From an uncultured Gemmatimonadota bacterium (GTDB lineage: Bacteria; Gemmatimonadota; Gemmatimonadetes; Gemmatimonadales; GWC2-71-9): a DNA stretch of 23,867 nt. The notes below the pieces were generated by a model, which did not search any database, was not told the origin of the DNA, and saw nothing but the letters and a program-made list of their open reading frames with translations. The stretch spans positions 1 to 23,867 of the forward strand of contig CAMLHU010000004.1 of NCBI GenBank assembly GCA_946479825.1, given 5' to 3'. Positions 14,795 through 22,069 of this stretch are shown one piece after another. A program made the position numbers and the translations under genes. How positions within the stretch are numbered: the stretch's first letter is position 1; every line of letters begins with the position of its first letter.

Positions 14795-15918
14795 CGGACC
14801 TTGAGCGTGCCGAGGGCCACCAGCGCGCAGACGATGCCGAGGATCCAGAACCGGGTCACCACGGTCGTCTCCTGCCAGCCGAGCTTCTCGAAATGGTGGT
14901 GCAGCGGCGCCATCCGGAACACCCGGTGCGCGTCGGCGTACTCCTTCCCCCGCGTGCGCTTGAACCACTTGTAGGTCGAGGTCTGGATCATCACCGAGAC
15001 GGTCTCGGCCACGAACACCCCGCCGACGATGACGAGGAGGAACTCCGACTTGAGCAGGATGGCGACGGTGCCGAACGCCCCGCCGATGGCGAGGCTGCCG
15101 GTGTCGCCCATGAAGACCTGGGCGGGATGGGCGTTGAACCAGAGGAAGCCGAGCGACGCGCCCATCAGCGCGCCGCAGAACACGGCGAGCTCGCCCGAGC
15201 CGGGCAGGTAGAAGAGGTTGAGGTACTGGGTGGCGTCCACGCGGCCGAGGATGTAGGCGAACAGCGCGAAGGCCCCCGCCGCGATGGCCGTGAGCCCGGT
15301 GGCGAGGCCGTCGAGGCCGTCGGTCAGGTTGACGGCGTTGGAGAAGCCGGTCACCACGCCGGTCACGAAGACCACGTAGATCGCCGGCGCGAACACCACC
15401 ACCACGTACTTGAAGAACGGCAGCGTGGTGCCGGAGGCCGGGATGGTGTCCGGCGGGACGGCGGGCCAGACCAGGAGCGTCACGCCGAGGGCGAGCCCGA
15501 AGGTCACCTGGCCGGCAAGCTTCCACTTGGCCACGAGCCCGCGCGACTTCCCCTGGACGATCTTGAGCCAGTCGTCGAGGAAGCCGATCGCGCCCATCCA
15601 GAGCGTTGCCCCGATCGCGACCAGCACGAAGCGGTTGGTGACCGGGGCCCAGAGCAGCGTGGGGACGACGGTCGAGAGCAGGATGATGATCCCGCCCATC
15701 GTGGGGGTGCCGCGCTTCCCCTGGTGCGACGCCGGCCCCTCGGCCCGGATCACCTGGCCGACCTTCCGCGCCCGGAGCCGGCGGACGATCGCCGGCCCGA
15801 CGAGGAACGCCATCACCAGCGCCGTCACCGTCGCCCCCGCCGCCCGGAAGCTCAGGTAATTGAACAGGTTGAACAGGATGTACTTGCTGCCGAGGGGGGC
15901 GAGCAGGTGGTAGAACAT
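14791..15918 (-). CDS. mraY: Phospho-MurNAc-pentapeptide transferase MraY
   Basis: Integral inner-membrane enzyme that moves phospho-MurNAc-pentapeptide from UDP to undecaprenyl phosphate, making lipid I. The 375 residues contain about ten membrane helices and the family motifs GKRGTPTMGG (67-76), GFLDDWLK (112-119; the two Asp are the magnesium-site residues), NAVNLTDGLDGLATG (194-208), GDTGSLA (271-277) and APLHHHFEKLGW (337-348). Length is slightly above E. coli MraY (360). The ATG at 15918 lies 6 nt after murF, with GAGGG overlapping the murF end as a close-spaced ribosome site. The 3' end overlaps murD by ATGA. A secure call. Confidence 0.99.
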   Translation of the reverse strand: MFYHLLAPLGSKYILFNLFNYLSFRAAGATVTALVMAFLVGPAIVRRLRARKVGQVIRAEGPASHQGKRGTPTMGGIIILLSTVVPTLLWAPVTNRFVLVAIGATLWMGAIGFLDDWLKIVQGKSRGLVAKWKLAGQVTFGLALGVTLLVWPAVPPDTIPASGTTLPFFKYVVVVFAPAIYVVFVTGVVTGFSNAVNLTDGLDGLATGLTAIAAGAFALFAYILGRVDATQYLNLFYLPGSGELAVFCGALMGASLGFLWFNAHPAQVFMGDTGSLAIGGAFGTVAILLKSEFLLVIVGGVFVAETVSVMIQTSTYKWFKRTRGKEYADAHRVFRMAPLHHHFEKLGWQETTVVTRFWILGIVCALVALGTLKVR

Positions 15919-15924
15919 CGGCCC

Positions 15925-17250
15925 TCAGTGCGTCGCGGTCGCGGTGATGCCGAGATACGGAAGTATACGTTCCAGCGCGGCGCCGCGGGACGCCTTGAGC
16001 ACCACCAGCTCGTCGCCGCGGAGGCGCGGGGCCAGCAGCGGCCCGAGGGCCGGCGCGTCGGGCGCGGTGAGGAGGGCGTCGCCCAGCGCCGCGCGGTGCG
16101 GCTCGAGCGCGGGCACGAACTCCCCGACCGCCGCGAGGAGGTCCGGCCGGAGCGCCGCCAGCTCGTCGGCCACCTCGCGATGATAGCGGTCGGCCTCGGG
16201 GCCCAGCTCCTTCATCGTCCCCGCCACGAAGACCAGCCGCCGGCCGCCGCGCATCGCCCGCGCGGTCGCGATGGCGGCGCGGAACGACGCCGGGTTGGCG
16301 TTGTAGCTGTCGTTGAGCACGGTGAGGGCGCCGTGGGTCAGCACCTCCCCCCGCCCTCCCGGCACGGTCACCCGGGCGAGCGCCCCGGCCATCGCCGCCG
16401 GGTCCAGCCCGAGCTCGCGCCCGAGGATCCAGACCAGCATCGCGTTCGCCGCCTGGTGCGCCCCCCGGAGCGGCAGCCGGACCGGCACGCCGTCGGCCTC
16501 GAAACTCGGGCACCCCTCGGCGTCCACCGTCGTGGCCGGGATCGTCCCCACGATCACCCGCCGGGCCAGGCGGCGGGCCCCCTCCGGCAGCGCCGGCGGC
16601 GTCGGACCCACCACCGCGAGCGGCACCCCGTCGGCCAGCGACAGCTTCTCGGCCAGGATCCCCTCGATCGAGCCGAACCCGTCGAGGTGCGAGGCGTCCA
16701 CGTTGGTGATGATGACCGCCGTGGGCTCGATGATCTGACGCGCGCGGGCCAACTCACCCAGTTCGCTGGCGCCGGCCTCGATGACCAGCGCCTCGACGTC
16801 GTCCGGCGCGCCGAGGATGGTCTGCGGGATCCCGACCAGGTTGTTCAGGTTGAGCGCGGTCGCGTGGACGCGGTACCGGGTCCGGAGCACCGCGGCGAGC
16901 ATCTCCTTGGTGCTGGTCTTGCCGTTGCTCCCGGTGATGGCGAGGACCGGGCCCGGCACCAGCCGCCGTCGCTCACGCGCGAGCGCGCCGTAGGCGGCGA
17001 GGGTGTCGTCCACCTCGAGCAGCGCAAGGCCCGACACCGCCCTGGTGCCGCGCCGGACCACGGCCGCCACCGCCCCGGCCTCCCGCGCGGCCTCGAGGTA
17101 GTCGTGGCCGTCGAACCGCTCGCCCTGGAGCGCCACGAAGAGCGCGCCGGGCCGGAGCGTCCGGGTGTCGGTCGAGACCGCGGTGAAGCGTGCGCCCGCC
17201 ACCCGGCAGCCGAGGGCCCGCGCGACGGCGGCCGCGTCGAGGCCGCTCAT
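15925..17250 (-). CDS. murF: UDP-MurNAc-tripeptide-D-Ala-D-Ala ligase MurF
   Basis: Cytoplasmic Mur ligase that adds the D-Ala-D-Ala dipeptide and completes the UDP-MurNAc-pentapeptide. The 441 residues show the N-domain STDTR (26-30) and GERFDGHDY (43-51), the P-loop TGSNGKTSTKE (106-116; the Ser-Thr form is typical of MurF), NLNNLVGIPQT, NVDASHLDGFGS, and the MurF hallmark NDSYNANPASF, then AGTMKELG and LKASRG near the end. The start overlaps the murE stop as ATGA. The ligase that makes D-Ala-D-Ala (Ddl) is not in this cluster and must lie elsewhere. A secure call. Confidence 0.98.
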   Translation of the reverse strand: MSGLDAAAVARALGCRVAGARFTAVSTDTRTLRPGALFVALQGERFDGHDYLEAAREAGAVAAVVRRGTRAVSGLALLEVDDTLAAYGALARERRRLVPGPVLAITGSNGKTSTKEMLAAVLRTRYRVHATALNLNNLVGIPQTILGAPDDVEALVIEAGASELGELARARQIIEPTAVIITNVDASHLDGFGSIEGILAEKLSLADGVPLAVVGPTPPALPEGARRLARRVIVGTIPATTVDAEGCPSFEADGVPVRLPLRGAHQAANAMLVWILGRELGLDPAAMAGALARVTVPGGRGEVLTHGALTVLNDSYNANPASFRAAIATARAMRGGRRLVFVAGTMKELGPEADRYHREVADELAALRPDLLAAVGEFVPALEPHRAALGDALLTAPDAPALGPLLAPRLRGDELVVLKASRGAALERILPYLGITATATH

Positions 17251-18719
17251 CGGCGCCCCACCGCCGCGGCGACGATCTCCCGCTCGTCGAAGTGCACCTT
17301 CTCCTTGCCGTAGATCTGGTAGGTCTCGTGCCCCTTCCCGGCGAGCAGGATGGTGTCGCCAGGATGGGCGAGCGCCACGGCGGCGTGGATCGCCTCCTCG
17401 CGGTCGAGGATGGTCACGACCTTCCCCTCCGGCGCCCCCGCGGTGCCCTGGCGGATGTCGTCGATGATCCGCTCGGGGTCTTCGGTGCGCGGGTTGTCGG
17501 TGGTCAGGATCACGAGGTCGCCCAGTTCGACCGCCACCCGGCCCATCTCGGGGCGCTTGCCGCGGTCGCGGTCGCCGCCGCAGCCGAAGAGGACCACCAG
17601 GCGCCCCGGGGTCACCTGGCGCAGCGTGCCGAGGACCCGCTCGTAGGCGTCGGGGGTGTGCATGTAGTCGCGCAGGACCACGAAGTCGCTGCGGTGGAGG
17701 ATCTCCATCCGTCCCGGGACCTGCGGCACGGTCGCGAGCCGCTCCACCACTTCGGCGAACGGGCGCCCGATGGCGAGCGCGGCCCCCGCCGCGCCAAGCG
17801 CGTTGGCGACGTTGAACTCGCCGATGAGCGGCAGCGCCACCGGCGCCCGCCCCCAGCGCCCGGACAGCGTGAACGTGGTGCCGCCGGCCTCGATCCGGAC
17901 GTCGTCGGCGCGGAGGTCGGCGTCAGGGTGCAGGCCGAAGGTGATGCGGCGCGACGGCGGGACCGGCGGCATCGCGAGCCAGGCGTCGTCGTCGCGGTTC
18001 ACCACCTCGACGCCGTCCGGCGCGAGCAGCGCCGACAGCCGGAGCTTGGCCGCCAGGTAGGCCTCCATCGTCCGGTGATAGTCGAGATGCTCGCGGGTGA
18101 GGTTGGTGAAGACCCCGGCGCGGAACGCCAGTCCGTCGAGCCGCCCCTGGTCGAGGCTGTGCGACGACGTCTCCATCGCCACCGTGCGGACGCCGCGCGC
18201 GGCGAGCGCCGCGAAGGTCGCCTGCAGGTCCACCGGCCCCGGCGTGGTGAGCGACCCCGCGGTGGACGGGACCGCCTCGCCCGCGCCGTCGAACGCGCCC
18301 AGCGTCCCGATGCTCCCGGCCGATCCGTCGGCGTTGCAGAGGTGGCGGACGATCCCGGTGGTGGTGGTCTTGCCGTTGGTGCCGGTGACCCCGACCAGCG
18401 TCATCGCGGCGGCGGGATCGCCGTACCACGCCCGCGCGAGCGCGATGGCGGCGAGGCGCCCGTCCGTCACCACCACTTCGGGGACCGCAACGCCGCTCGG
18501 CCGCTCCACCACCACCGCCGCCGCCCCGCGCGCCACGGCGTCGGCTACGTAGGCGTGGCCGTCGGCCTGGCTGCCGCGCACGGCGACGTAGAGCGCCCCC
18601 GGCGTCACCCGACGGCTGTCCACCGTCACGCCGTTGAGGCCGGCGCCTGCGGCGGGTGGGGTCCGGAGGAGGCCGGCGCGCTCAAGCGCGGGCAGGAGGT
18701 CGGCAAGGGGACGGGTCAT
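17247..18719 (-). CDS. murE: UDP-MurNAc-tripeptide synthetase MurE, meso-diaminopimelate type
   Basis: Cytoplasmic Mur ligase adding the third residue of the stem peptide. The 490 residues show VDSRRV (33-38), the P-loop GTNGKTTTT (113-121), TSSHSL (184-189), the metal/AMP region TREHLDYH (208-215) with the likely carbamylated Lys K225, and DNPR (408-411). DNPR is the signature that selects meso-diaminopimelate over L-lysine, so the wall should be of the DAP type. One oddity: the C-domain motif usually DYAHTPD reads DYMHTPD (351-357). The start overlaps the ftsI stop and the end overlaps murF, both as ATGA. Function is secure; the Ala-to-Met change has unknown effect. Confidence 0.98.
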   Translation of the reverse strand: MTRPLADLLPALERAGLLRTPPAAGAGLNGVTVDSRRVTPGALYVAVRGSQADGHAYVADAVARGAAAVVVERPSGVAVPEVVVTDGRLAAIALARAWYGDPAAAMTLVGVTGTNGKTTTTGIVRHLCNADGSAGSIGTLGAFDGAGEAVPSTAGSLTTPGPVDLQATFAALAARGVRTVAMETSSHSLDQGRLDGLAFRAGVFTNLTREHLDYHRTMEAYLAAKLRLSALLAPDGVEVVNRDDDAWLAMPPVPPSRRITFGLHPDADLRADDVRIEAGGTTFTLSGRWGRAPVALPLIGEFNVANALGAAGAALAIGRPFAEVVERLATVPQVPGRMEILHRSDFVVLRDYMHTPDAYERVLGTLRQVTPGRLVVLFGCGGDRDRGKRPEMGRVAVELGDLVILTTDNPRTEDPERIIDDIRQGTAGAPEGKVVTILDREEAIHAAVALAHPGDTILLAGKGHETYQIYGKEKVHFDEREIVAAAVGRR

Positions 18720-20677
18720 TGGGTCCAGACGGTGACGGTGGCGCCGCGGGGAACCTGGACCCCGGCAGACGGATCGGTGCGGGTCACGGTGCCAAAGCCG
18801 CGCAGGTCCACGTGGAAGCCGCGCCGGTGGAGCGCGAGCGCCGCCGCGCGGACGGAGTTCCCGGCCACGGCGGGGACCACCACCCGCACCGCGCTGTCGG
18901 GCACGGGCGCCGGCGGCCAGTCCACCACGACCTCGCTGGCCGCGGGAGCGTCCGGCGTGGCCACGGGGGCCGGGGTCGTGTCGGCCGTCGCGGCGGCCAG
19001 CCGGCCGCGGTCGATCGCCACCCGGCGGCTCGCGAGCGCCTGCTCCAGCATCGCGCGGGTCACCGGGGCCGCGGTGGCGCCGCCGAAGTCGCCCTTGGGG
19101 GCGTCGAGCTTCACGATGACCACGAGCTGCGGGTCGTCCGCCGGGAAGAGCGCCGCGAAGCTCGCGACGTACTCCCCCTGCACGTACACCCCGTTCTCGA
19201 AGTGCTTGGCCGTGCCGGTCTTGCCGATGAGCTGATAGTTGGCGAGCTGCGCCTTCTCGCCGGTGCCGCCCTCGGCCACCGCCCCGCGCATGAACTCGCG
19301 GAGCCGGGCCGCCACCGCCGGCGTCACCGCGCGCCGCACCGGTTCAGGCCGGTGGCGGTAGAGCACCCTGCCGTCGGGGGCCCGGATCTCGCGCACCAGG
19401 GTGGGCGTGAGGAGCAGCCCGTCGTCGGCGATGGCCCCGTAGGCCGCGGCCAGCTGCAGCGGGGTCACGCCCATTTCGTAGCCCATCGCGTGGCTCGGCC
19501 GCGAGAGCGAGGTCCACTGGTCGGGCCGGGTCAGCCGCCCGCGCGACTCCGCCGGGAACTCGATCCCGGTCGGGCTCCCGAAGCCGAACGCGCGCAGCAT
19601 GTCGTACTGCTGGTCGTCGGTGAGCCGCTCGGAGAACTGCGCCATCGCGATGTTGCTCGAGACGCCGATCGCCTCGGCCAGGGTCACCGGGCCGTGCATC
19701 GCGTGCACGTCGTCGATCGCGCGGGTGTGGCCCCGGGTGTCGATCGGCATCAGCCAGTGGCCGTCGTGCCCGTTGACGGTGGCGGTGCTGTCCACCAGCC
19801 CGTCGGTCAGGAGCGCCGCGGCGGTGAACAGCTTGGCGGTGGAGCCGGGCTCGAACGGGTCGGTGATGGTGGTGGGCCGGACCCCGGCGTCGCCCGAGGC
19901 CGACGCCTGCCGCGACGCGAGCGCCAGCACCTCGCCGGTCCGGGGGTCGAGGAACACCACGTCGCCCCCCTCGGCGTGCATCGCCGCGATCGCCTCGGCG
20001 AGCCCCTGCTCCGCGATGTCCTGCAGCTCCGCGTCGAGCGTCAGGACCACGTCGTTCCCCGCCACCGGGGCCCGCACCTGTCGCGAGGGAGAGTCGTAGG
20101 TGCGGCCCTGGCGGTCCTTGAGCACCACCGCCTCGCCCGGCGAGCCGCGGAGCAGCGAATCGAGCACCAGCTCGAGCCCCGACGCGCCGCGCCCGCTGTC
20201 GGCCGAGAGCGAGCCGATGATCGGCCGGGCCAGCCCGCGCCCCGGGTAGAAGCGAGCGTAGTCGCGGTCGAGGTGCACGCCGCGGATGGACCGGATCGGG
20301 TCCACCTGGGCCGCGCTGAAGGGGCCGTAGTAATAGATCCAGCGCCGGGGACCGCGGAGGTCGCTCCGGACCCGCCCGGCCGGGAGGCCGAGGGACTTGG
20401 CCAGCGTGCGGACCGCGGCGTCGCGGTCCGTGAGCTCGTTCGGCGCCACGCCGACGTGGTAGTACTCCTGCGTCACCGCGAGCGGCACGCCGTTGCGGTC
20501 GCGGATGGTGCCGCGCCGCGCGGGGAGCACCAGGTGCTCGGTGCGGTCGCGGGCCGCCTCGGCGGCGTAGTCCGCCCCGCGCCAGAGCTGGAGGTACCCC
20601 GCCCGTCCCACCACCGCCGCCAGCGCGAGCACGAAGCCCGCCTGGACCACGCCGAGCCGGACCTGGGTCCGCGCCAT
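18716..20677 (-). CDS. ftsI: Septal transpeptidase FtsI (PBP2x/PBP3-like) with C-terminal PASTA domain
   Basis: Class B penicillin-binding protein that cross-links septal peptidoglycan, partner of FtsW. The 653 residues start with a short cytoplasmic tail and a membrane anchor (about 9-30), then the dimerisation/pedestal domain (RRGTIRDRNG, 54-63). The transpeptidase domain has the catalytic Ser in STAK (279-282), SSN (340-342) and KTGT (486-489), all intact. A Pro/Ala-rich linker (about 560-597) leads to a single PASTA-like domain (about 598-653, ending VPRGATVTVWTQ). A C-terminal PASTA is best known from PBP2x of Gram-positives, and here sits in a bacterium otherwise reading as diderm. The start overlaps ftsL as TGATG. 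Family secure; the PASTA call rests on pattern. Confidence 0.97.
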   Translation of the reverse strand: MARTQVRLGVVQAGFVLALAAVVGRAGYLQLWRGADYAAEAARDRTEHLVLPARRGTIRDRNGVPLAVTQEYYHVGVAPNELTDRDAAVRTLAKSLGLPAGRVRSDLRGPRRWIYYYGPFSAAQVDPIRSIRGVHLDRDYARFYPGRGLARPIIGSLSADSGRGASGLELVLDSLLRGSPGEAVVLKDRQGRTYDSPSRQVRAPVAGNDVVLTLDAELQDIAEQGLAEAIAAMHAEGGDVVFLDPRTGEVLALASRQASASGDAGVRPTTITDPFEPGSTAKLFTAAALLTDGLVDSTATVNGHDGHWLMPIDTRGHTRAIDDVHAMHGPVTLAEAIGVSSNIAMAQFSERLTDDQQYDMLRAFGFGSPTGIEFPAESRGRLTRPDQWTSLSRPSHAMGYEMGVTPLQLAAAYGAIADDGLLLTPTLVREIRAPDGRVLYRHRPEPVRRAVTPAVAARLREFMRGAVAEGGTGEKAQLANYQLIGKTGTAKHFENGVYVQGEYVASFAALFPADDPQLVVIVKLDAPKGDFGGATAAPVTRAMLEQALASRRVAIDRGRLAAATADTTPAPVATPDAPAASEVVVDWPPAPVPDSAVRVVVPAVAGNSVRAAALALHRRGFHVDLRGFGTVTRTDPSAGVQVPRGATVTVWTQ

Positions 20678-20973
20678 CAGCGCGCCGCCGCGCCCGCCGG
20701 CGCGGCCTGGAAGAGGACGAAGTCGCTGTCGGAGGGGAGGTGGAGCCCGAGGGTCGCCTCGACGCGCGGCACCAGCACGCTGCGGCTCGAGGGCCCCCGG
20801 ATCTCGCGCGCGAGGGCGCCGCGCCGGGCCTCGAGGGGCGCGGGGGCCTCGCGCGCCGCGGCCCCCCCGCGGGCGGGCGCGAGCGCCGCCGTCTGGCGCG
20901 CCACCACCACGCCCGCGACGGCCAGGAACACCACCAGCCAGAGCATCACCCAGTGCCGGCCCTTGAAGCTCAT
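20677..20973 (-). CDS. ftsL: FtsL-like cell division protein
   Basis: Small bitopic protein of 98 residues in the ftsL position between rsmH and ftsI. It has a short cytoplasmic start (MSFKGRH), one membrane helix (about 8-25), then an Ala/Arg/Glu-rich periplasmic stretch and the FtsL-like end ATLGLHLPSDSDFVLF (73-88). FtsL forms a coiled coil with FtsB and FtsQ that activates FtsWI. Here residues 30-50 are rich in Pro and Gly, so a continuous coiled coil is not obvious and may be shorter than usual. Sequence similarity in this family is always low; the call rests on size, topology and position. The start at 20973 overlaps the rsmH stop (ATGA), and the stop overlaps the ftsI start (TGATG). 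A longer open frame upstream is rsmH read out of frame. Confidence 0.85.
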   Translation of the reverse strand: MSFKGRHWVMLWLVVFLAVAGVVVARQTAALAPARGGAAAREAPAPLEARRGALAREIRGPSSRSVLVPRVEATLGLHLPSDSDFVLFQAAPAGAAAR

Positions 20974-21878
20974 TCCGCCTTCCGGAAGATCCGCAGCCGG
21001 GCGCTGCGCGCCCGCGGATTGGACGCCACTTCCGTGGCGTCGGCGACGATCGGGTGCCGCGGCTCGAGCCGGCCGAGCGGACGACCGCGGCAGGTGCAGA
21101 CCGGCTGCTCCGGCGGGCACACGCAGGCGCGGGCCCACTCCTGGAACAGGTGCTTCACGATCCGGTCCTCGCCTGAATGATAACTGATCACCGCCAGCCG
21201 TCCGCCGGGGGCGAGCGCCTCGAGGAAGGCGGGCAGCGCGGTCCGGAGGGCGTCGAGCTCGCCGTTCACCGCGATGCGCAGCGCCTGGAACAGCCGGGCG
21301 AAATCCCCCGGGCCCGAGCGGGGCCCGAGCACCGCACGGATCGCGTTCACGAAGTCGTCGCTCACCCGGAACGGCGCCCGCGCGCGGCGCCGCTCGACCT
21401 CGCGGGCGAGCGCCCGCCCCCGCCGCTCGTCGCCGAACTCCCGGAAGATGGCCTCGAGCTCGGCCGGGTCGGTGTCGTTGAGGAGGTCGGCCGCCGAAGG
21501 CCCCTCGCCCGACATCCGCATGTCGAGCTCGGCGCCGGGCCGGAAGGTGAAGCCGCGGGCGTCGGCGTCGAGCTGGCGCGAGGAGACCCCGAGGTCGAGC
21601 AGCACGAAGTCGGGGCGCCACTCCGCGGCCGCCGCCAGCGCCTCGTGGTCCGCGAACGACGCGGCGAGGTAGCGCACTCCGTCCGTCCCGAGCCGCGCCC
21701 GCGCGATCGTGAGCGCCTCGGGGTCGCGGTCGATCCCCAGGACCTCGGCGCCCGCCGCGCGGAACAGCGCCGCGTGACCGCCGTGGCCCAGGGTCCCGTC
21801 CACGACGCGCCGGGCGCCGCGGGCGGCCTCGGTCACCGGACCGGCCAGCACGGGAACGTGGGAAGGATCGAGGGTCAT
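20970..21878 (-). CDS. rsmH: 16S rRNA (cytosine-1402 N4)-methyltransferase RsmH (MraW)
   Basis: SAM-dependent methyltransferase modifying C1402 of 16S rRNA near the P site; almost always an early gene of the dcw cluster. The 302 residues show HVPVL (7-11), VDGTLGHGGH (26-35), GIDRDPEAL (48-56), LLDLGVSSRQLD (93-104), RGFTFRPGAELDMRM (108-122), FQALRIAVNGEL, ISYHSGEDRIVK (usually ISFHSLEDRIVK), the cysteine-rich CVCPPEQPVCTC and SNPRARSARLR. The ATG at 21878 has no clear Shine-Dalgarno; a terminator-like hairpin ends 12 nt upstream. mraZ, the usual gene before rsmH, is not present; a tRNA gene takes its place. Identification is secure. Confidence 0.98.
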   Translation of the reverse strand: MTLDPSHVPVLAGPVTEAARGARRVVDGTLGHGGHAALFRAAGAEVLGIDRDPEALTIARARLGTDGVRYLAASFADHEALAAAAEWRPDFVLLDLGVSSRQLDADARGFTFRPGAELDMRMSGEGPSAADLLNDTDPAELEAIFREFGDERRGRALAREVERRRARAPFRVSDDFVNAIRAVLGPRSGPGDFARLFQALRIAVNGELDALRTALPAFLEALAPGGRLAVISYHSGEDRIVKHLFQEWARACVCPPEQPVCTCRGRPLGRLEPRHPIVADATEVASNPRARSARLRIFRKAE

Positions 21879-21889
21879 CGGGGATCCCG

Positions 21890-21929
21890 AAAAGCGGACA
21901 CCCCGGGAGCGGGGCTCCCGGGGTGTCCG
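21890..21929 (-). terminator. Strong hairpin plus TTTT between tRNA-Asp and rsmH
   Basis: A perfect 16-bp inverted repeat (21895-21910 with 21914-21929) closes a 3-nt loop. On the minus strand it is followed by TTTT (plus 21890-21893), giving the form of an intrinsic terminator, although the T-run is short. It lies 15 nt after the tRNA 3' end, so its simplest role is ending the tRNA-Asp transcript. Because it also stands 11 nt before the rsmH start codon, with no visible promoter between, it could instead act as an attenuator for the dcw cluster. In the other direction no T-run follows. Confidence 0.75.
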
Positions 21930-21944
21930 AAGTCGTGCAGCGAG

Positions 21945-22019
21945 CGGGGCTGACGGGGCTCGAACCCGCGACCTCCGCAGTGACAGTGCGGCACTCTAAC
22001 CAAGCTGAGCTACAGCCCC
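21945..22019 (-). tRNA. tRNA-Asp, anticodon GTC
   Basis: Folds as a full cloverleaf on the minus strand: acceptor GGGGCTG with CAGCCCC, D-stem GCTC/GAGT (one G-T pair), anticodon stem CCGCA/TGCGG around loop CTGTCAC, variable AGGTC, and T-arm GCGGG-TTCGAGC-CCCGT. The loop gives anticodon GTC, reading Asp codons GAC and GAT. It is 75 nt including the discriminator G; the CCA end is not encoded and must be added by the CCA-adding enzyme. It lies 50 nt downstream of the TPR gene and 66 nt upstream of rsmH. Confidence 0.97.
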
Positions 22020-22034
22020 TGCACGGAGCGCGAG

Positions 22035-22040
22035 AATATA
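22035..22040 (-). promoter_or_regulatory. Likely -10 box of the tRNA-Asp promoter
   Basis: On the minus strand TATATT (plus aatata, 22035-22040) stands in an otherwise very GC-rich gap, 15 nt before the mature tRNA 5' end. It matches five of six positions of TATAAT, and transcription would start near 22028. The -35 region is weak: TTCCCC at 17-nt spacing is the best candidate. Confidence 0.6.
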
Positions 22041-22069
22041 GGCGCGCCCCACGCCAAGGGGAAGTGGCC

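Noticed and set aside
14795..16513. Upstream extension of the murD frame to more than 1000 residues
   Set aside because: It runs out of frame through mraY and murF; MurD family length and the ATGA overlap fix the start at 14794.
21881..21888. Perfect palindrome GGGATCCC just before rsmH as an operator
   Set aside because: An 8-bp palindrome is common by chance in this composition and overlaps the end of the terminator region; nothing else supports a regulator site.
22041..22069. Matching -35 box for the tRNA-Asp promoter
   Set aside because: No hexamer at 16-18 nt spacing matches better than three of six positions, so only the -10 box is reported.
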